In this document: one piece after another, positions 60,898 through 64,000 of the stretch
Layout: every line of letters begins with the position of its first letter
Numbering within the stretch: position 1 is the first letter of the stretch
NCBI RefSeq assembly: GCF_023630255.1
Contig: NZ_JALPRS010000002.1
Span: 434,001 to 498,000 of the forward strand
Reading direction: 5' to 3'
Origin: Pontibacter deserti
GTDB lineage: Bacteria; Bacteroidota; Bacteroidia; Cytophagales; Hymenobacteraceae
DNA: 64,000 bases
The notes under the pieces: model-generated
Told to the model about the DNA's origin: nothing
Databases searched by the model: none
Seen by the model: the letters and a program-made list of their open reading frames with translations, nothing else
Program-made: the position numbers and the translations under genes

Positions 60898-62211
60898 ATG
60901 GACATAGTAATCATGGTAGCCCAGCTCATTCTGGGACTTACAATTTTAGTTGGTTTGCACGAGCTGGGGCACATGCTCACGGCAAAGTGGTTTGGAATGC
61001 GCGTAGAGAAATACGCTATTGGCTTTCCTCCAAAAGTTTTCGGTAAAAAGATTGGTGAAACAGAGTACATGCTGGGCCTGATCCCACTGGGTGGTTTCGT
61101 AAAAATTTCGGGTATGGTGGATGAGTCGATGGACACAGAAGCGCTGAAAGAAGAGCCAAAACCATGGGAATTCAGAGCTAAACCGGCCTGGCAGCGCCTG
61201 ATCGTAATGATGGGCGGTATCATTGTAAACGTGATCACGGGTATCGTTATTTATATTTTCCTGACCTATAACTATGGCGAAAGCTACCTGCCGGCCCAAG
61301 AGGTAAAGTATGGTGTAGCGCCTAACGAGATCGGTAAAGAGATCGGTTTCCAGACAGGTGATAAGATAGTGGCAGTAAACGGTAAGCCACTGGAAAAATT
61401 TGAAGATGTATATTCAATGGATGCCCTGCTGAACCAGGACGCATTTTATACAGTAGAGCGCAACGGCGAAAAAGTAAACATACCTGTGCCTGTTGATCTG
61501 ATGGATAAACTGGCCGATAAGGAAGAGCGCATGTTATTCGTGCAGCCTCGTCAGCCGTTTATGGTTGACCAGGTAATGGCCGGAAGCAACGCTGCTGATG
61601 CAGGACTAAAACCAGGCGATTATATACTTACTGTAAATGGTGAGGAAGCCCGTTTCTTCGATGAGTTTAAACAACTGTTGATCAAGAATGCAGGCAAGCA
61701 AATAACACTACAGGTAGAGCGCGGTGAGAAAGTTGTGGACCTGAAAGCCAGTGTAGAGCCGGATGGCACAATTGGTTTTATCCAGAAGCCATTGCTAAAC
61801 TATGCCACTAAAGAATACAGCATTGGTGAAGCCATTCCGGCAGGTACAGAGCAGGCGTTTGGTGTGATAACAGCTAACCTGAAAGGCTTCGGTAAGATTT
61901 TCCGTGGTGAAGTTTCAGCATCAAAATCTGTTAGCGGCCCGATAGGTATAGCGCAGATCTTTGGCGACACCTTTAACTGGTACAAGTTCTGGTCTATCAC
62001 GGCTATGCTTTCTATGGTACTGGCTTTCATGAACTTCCTGCCGATTCCTGCTCTGGATGGCGGACACGTAATGTTCCTGACGTATGAGATGATAAGCGGC
62101 CGCAAGCCATCAGATAATTTTTTAGAGAATGCCCAGAAAGTGGGTATGGTATTGTTGTTAGGCTTAATGGCTTTCGCTATATTTAACGATGTGTTCAAGT
62201 TGATCTTCTAA
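60898..62211 (+). CDS. rseP: RseP/site-2 zinc metalloprotease
   Basis: 437 residues. VGLHELGHMLTAKWFGM (HExxH) in the first span, then PDZ domains (about 120-190 and 215-290; SNAADAGLKPGDYILTVNG), and the C-terminal FLPIPALDGGHVMFL (NxxPxPxxDGG) in a later span. It cleaves transmembrane anti-sigma factors and signal peptides inside the inner membrane. Follows dxr. Confidence 0.97.
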   Translation: MDIVIMVAQLILGLTILVGLHELGHMLTAKWFGMRVEKYAIGFPPKVFGKKIGETEYMLGLIPLGGFVKISGMVDESMDTEALKEEPKPWEFRAKPAWQRLIVMMGGIIVNVITGIVIYIFLTYNYGESYLPAQEVKYGVAPNEIGKEIGFQTGDKIVAVNGKPLEKFEDVYSMDALLNQDAFYTVERNGEKVNIPVPVDLMDKLADKEERMLFVQPRQPFMVDQVMAGSNAADAGLKPGDYILTVNGEEARFFDEFKQLLIKNAGKQITLQVERGEKVVDLKASVEPDGTIGFIQKPLLNYATKEYSIGEAIPAGTEQAFGVITANLKGFGKIFRGEVSASKSVSGPIGIAQIFGDTFNWYKFWSITAMLSMVLAFMNFLPIPALDGGHVMFLTYEMISGRKPSDNFLENAQKVGMVLLLGLMAFAIFNDVFKLIF

Positions 62212-62222
62212 AGATTGCTGCT

Positions 62223-63338
62223 ATGAAAGCCATCGTTACGCTTATTTTAACAAGTACCCTTATTGCTTTTGCCTTTATCACAGCCTCAGCCGCCCCGGCT
62301 GTTAAGCTGCAAACTATAACCCAAAACGCTGTCGCCCTGCAAAGCGACAGCGTTTACATGGTACAGAAAGGCGACACCTACTATAGTCTTTCCCGCCGCT
62401 TTCAAATTCCACTGGACTCGCTCCAGAAATGGAATAACAATCAACTACAAATTGGGCAGTCGCTATACTTAAAAAGACCTGGCCAGCTTAATACTATAGC
62501 TGTTGCTGCTAAGCCGGCACCAGCTCCAAAGGCACCCGCTAAGCCCGCAGATAAACAACTTACAACTGCCCCTGCTACTTCACCTGTCAGTACTTCTGCG
62601 TCTGTTTCACCGGTTCCTACCAGCGCGGCCCGTAAAACAAAACAGCGTGTAATGGTAGTGCCTTTCGACCCATACTTATACTTTTCAGATGCGGATGATG
62701 AGATAGCCCGACACTCTAAAATACCACGCCAGAACGTGCGCCATGCTTTCCGTAGCCGGTTAAATGCCATGCTGGCACCTGAGGGTTATGAAACCATACA
62801 TTTACTAGGCGGCGTGTACCGCGACAGCGTGAGTGAATTGAGCAGGCTTTATAAATCCCTGAGCTATAGTTACCAGGATAACCACAAATCAAAGTATAAC
62901 ACACAACCTGAGGTAAAAGAAGAAAAAGGTGGTGTGCTGAACTGGGTGACAGAGCAGAAAGAGAAATTAGGTATTGAAGGAGAGCCTGCCACGGTGCCTG
63001 TGGCCAAAGATCCGAACAAGCATTTTGGTGTAAAGGTGAAAGACCCTGAGTTTTATACTTACTTCAACAACCAGTACGGCATCGACTACTATGTGTTCAT
63101 CAACCAATTTGAGGTAAAGACCAACTATGAGAACTGTCTGGACCGTGCTGCCCTGAACTATGAGCGCGAGTTTCTGGTTCATTATTCGATCTATAACAAC
63201 AAAGGCGAACTGGTATCAGGTAACAAGATAAAAGTACCTTATCAGTCTAACATCAACGATGTACAGCGTATTGTAAGCGATAATATGCCAAATATGGCCC
63301 AACGTGTACTTGCTGACCTGCCGCCTTCGCACAATTAA
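62223..63338 (+). CDS. LysM peptidoglycan-binding exported protein
   Basis: 371 residues. Signal peptide (LILTSTLIAFAFITASAAPA), LysM motif MVQKGDTYYSLSRRFQI...LQIGQSLYLKRP at about 46-88, a Pro/Ala/Thr-rich linker to about 138, and a C-terminal domain of unknown type (MVVPFDPYLYFSDADDEI, YFNNQYGIDYYVFIN). It probably binds peptidoglycan in the periplasm. It starts 11 bases after rseP; the DUF6702-like gene follows in five bases. Confidence 0.9.
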   Translation: MKAIVTLILTSTLIAFAFITASAAPAVKLQTITQNAVALQSDSVYMVQKGDTYYSLSRRFQIPLDSLQKWNNNQLQIGQSLYLKRPGQLNTIAVAAKPAPAPKAPAKPADKQLTTAPATSPVSTSASVSPVPTSAARKTKQRVMVVPFDPYLYFSDADDEIARHSKIPRQNVRHAFRSRLNAMLAPEGYETIHLLGGVYRDSVSELSRLYKSLSYSYQDNHKSKYNTQPEVKEEKGGVLNWVTEQKEKLGIEGEPATVPVAKDPNKHFGVKVKDPEFYTYFNNQYGIDYYVFINQFEVKTNYENCLDRAALNYEREFLVHYSIYNNKGELVSGNKIKVPYQSNINDVQRIVSDNMPNMAQRVLADLPPSHN

Positions 63339-63343
63339 TTACC

Positions 63344-63844
63344 ATGAATTTGAAGTCTTTTATAGTAGCTATACTTTGCCTGTTTAGTAGCACCGCCGCT
63401 ATGGCTCACGACTACCATTCCAGTATTACTGATATCAAGTTTAACCCACGCACACAGAGCCTGCAGGTTGCTATTAAGGTGTTTACTGATGACCTGGAGA
63501 CTGTGCTTACCAAGAGAAGCAAAAGCAAGGTAACTTACAGCGCAAATTCTGAAAGTATAAAACAACAGCTGGCCGGGTATATGGCTGCTGCCATGTCTTT
63601 TGAAGTGACGAAAGGAAAGCCGTTAAAGCAGCGCTTTGTGGGCTCGGAAGAGGAAGCAGATGTTGTGTGGGTTTACCTGGAAGTTCCTGTTCAAAATACT
63701 TCACTGTCGCAACTATACATTAAAAATGCAGTTCTGACAGAGCTTTTCGATGACCAGATGAACATCGTGAATCTGGACTATAAAGGCAATATGCACAGCA
63801 TGCTTTTACAGAAAGACGAGACAGCTAAGAAGCTGACATTTTAG
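63344..63844 (+). CDS. DUF6702-like exported protein
   Basis: 166 residues, signal peptide (IVAILCLFSSTAAMAHD). The mature start HDYHSSITDIKFNPRTQSL, VAIKVFTDDLETVLTK and VYLEVPVQNTSLSQLYIKNA matches the layout of DUF6702 proteins, often encoded near M1 peptidases or related exported proteins. Function unknown. Last of the rseP-LysM unit; its stop overlaps the stop of the truncated convergent gene. Confidence 0.82.
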   Translation: MNLKSFIVAILCLFSSTAAMAHDYHSSITDIKFNPRTQSLQVAIKVFTDDLETVLTKRSKSKVTYSANSESIKQQLAGYMAAAMSFEVTKGKPLKQRFVGSEEEADVVWVYLEVPVQNTSLSQLYIKNAVLTELFDDQMNIVNLDYKGNMHSMLLQKDETAKKLTF

Positions 63845-64000
63845 TTTCCTTTAGTAGAACTATAAAGCAGGGAGCGTAGCTTTGATAAACCTCCCAATAA
63901 AATAACTGCCAGTAAATTTCCGGTAAGAAAAGGTATTACAAGTCTTTCCAAATTATCCAGTCGCAGGTGCCCCGGCAGTTTCAGGAGCATAAGAACGGCA
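63841..64000 (-). CDS. Truncated C-terminus of a hydrophobic protein
   Basis: A minus-strand frame enters from the right edge and stops at 63841-63843, giving 52 residues: VLMLLKLPGHLRLD, then ERLVIPFLTGNLLAVILLGG and SKLRSLLYSSTKGN. It holds one good span. Too short to identify; likely the end of a membrane protein. It overlaps the stop of the DUF6702-like gene by four bases. Confidence 0.5.
   Translation of the reverse strand, partial: AVLMLLKLPGHLRLDNLERLVIPFLTGNLLAVILLGGLSKLRSLLYSSTKGN

Noticed and set aside
1-64000. tRNA or rRNA genes
   Set aside because: I read the larger gaps for cloverleaf ends and rRNA-like conserved blocks and found none; a covariance search would settle short tRNAs.

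Overview
The window reads as chromosomal backbone of a Bacteroidota bacterium, most likely a Cytophagales member close to Pontibacter or Hymenobacter (family-level guess from protein content, not a database match). Supporting signs are upstream elements of the Bacteroidota type (TAnnTTTG in front of at least eleven genes), many lipoproteins with Cys lipoboxes, a Rho factor with a long Arg/Asn/Gln-rich insertion, a LptD-type outer-membrane assembly protein, a DUF5723-type exported protein, and DivIVA-like plus WD40 genes. I see no phage, plasmid, transposase, CRISPR array, rRNA or tRNA.

Layout. 1-7.3 kb: a truncated exported protein, an EVE-domain protein, a three-gene lipoprotein/membrane operon, a PolX/PHP protein and a GT9 glycosyltransferase, mixed with AT-rich lipoprotein genes. 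7.4-11.5 kb: a hypothetical gene, a cluster of four hairpins, serS and rho. 11.6-17 kb: a small operon (unknown protein, methyltransferase-like protein, UbiA prenyltransferase) and a class A penicillin-binding protein. 17-24 kb: an epimerase, the pterin pair PTPS-folE, a pyrophosphatase-like lipoprotein and the classic rpsP-rimM-trmD-rplS operon, separated by repeat-filled gaps. 24-31 kb: desaturase, pseudouridine synthase, panB and lptD, divergent from an N-acetylmuramoyl amidase and an MCE/MlaD protein. 31-40 kb: acyl-CoA carboxylase beta subunit, SirB1-like protein, redoxin, phosphopantetheinyl transferase, a translationally coupled WD40-DivIVA-folB unit and meaB. 40-46 kb: exported and lipoprotein genes, including two paralogous lipoproteins flanking a YdjM-like gene. 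45.8-50.4 kb: methylmalonyl-CoA mutase (both subunits) with an NTF2-like gene between them. 50.5-64 kb: M20 hydrolase, a 5'-nucleotidase split over two genes, dnaA, a PH-like membrane protein, OsmC, GH3, dxr, rseP, a LysM protein, a DUF6702-like protein and a truncated gene.

Pathway logic. The carboxylase at 31.3 kb, MeaB at 38.2 kb and MutA/MutB at 45.8-50.4 kb fit propionyl-CoA to methylmalonyl-CoA to succinyl-CoA; the epimerase and the biotin-carboxylase subunit are not in this window. lptD, the MCE protein, the amidase, PBP1A and rseP are envelope functions. FolE and FolB belong to pterin/folate synthesis.

No clearly new defence or mobile system is visible. The most unusual signals are at DNA level: strong over-use of the heptamer AASTATA in all frames and in gaps, several families of palindromic intergenic repeats, and very long perfect terminators. 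At protein level they are a PolX whose polymerase Asp pair is missing, a pyrophosphatase-fold lipoprotein without its metal Asp residues, a reversed split 5'-nucleotidase, and the WD40-DivIVA pair.
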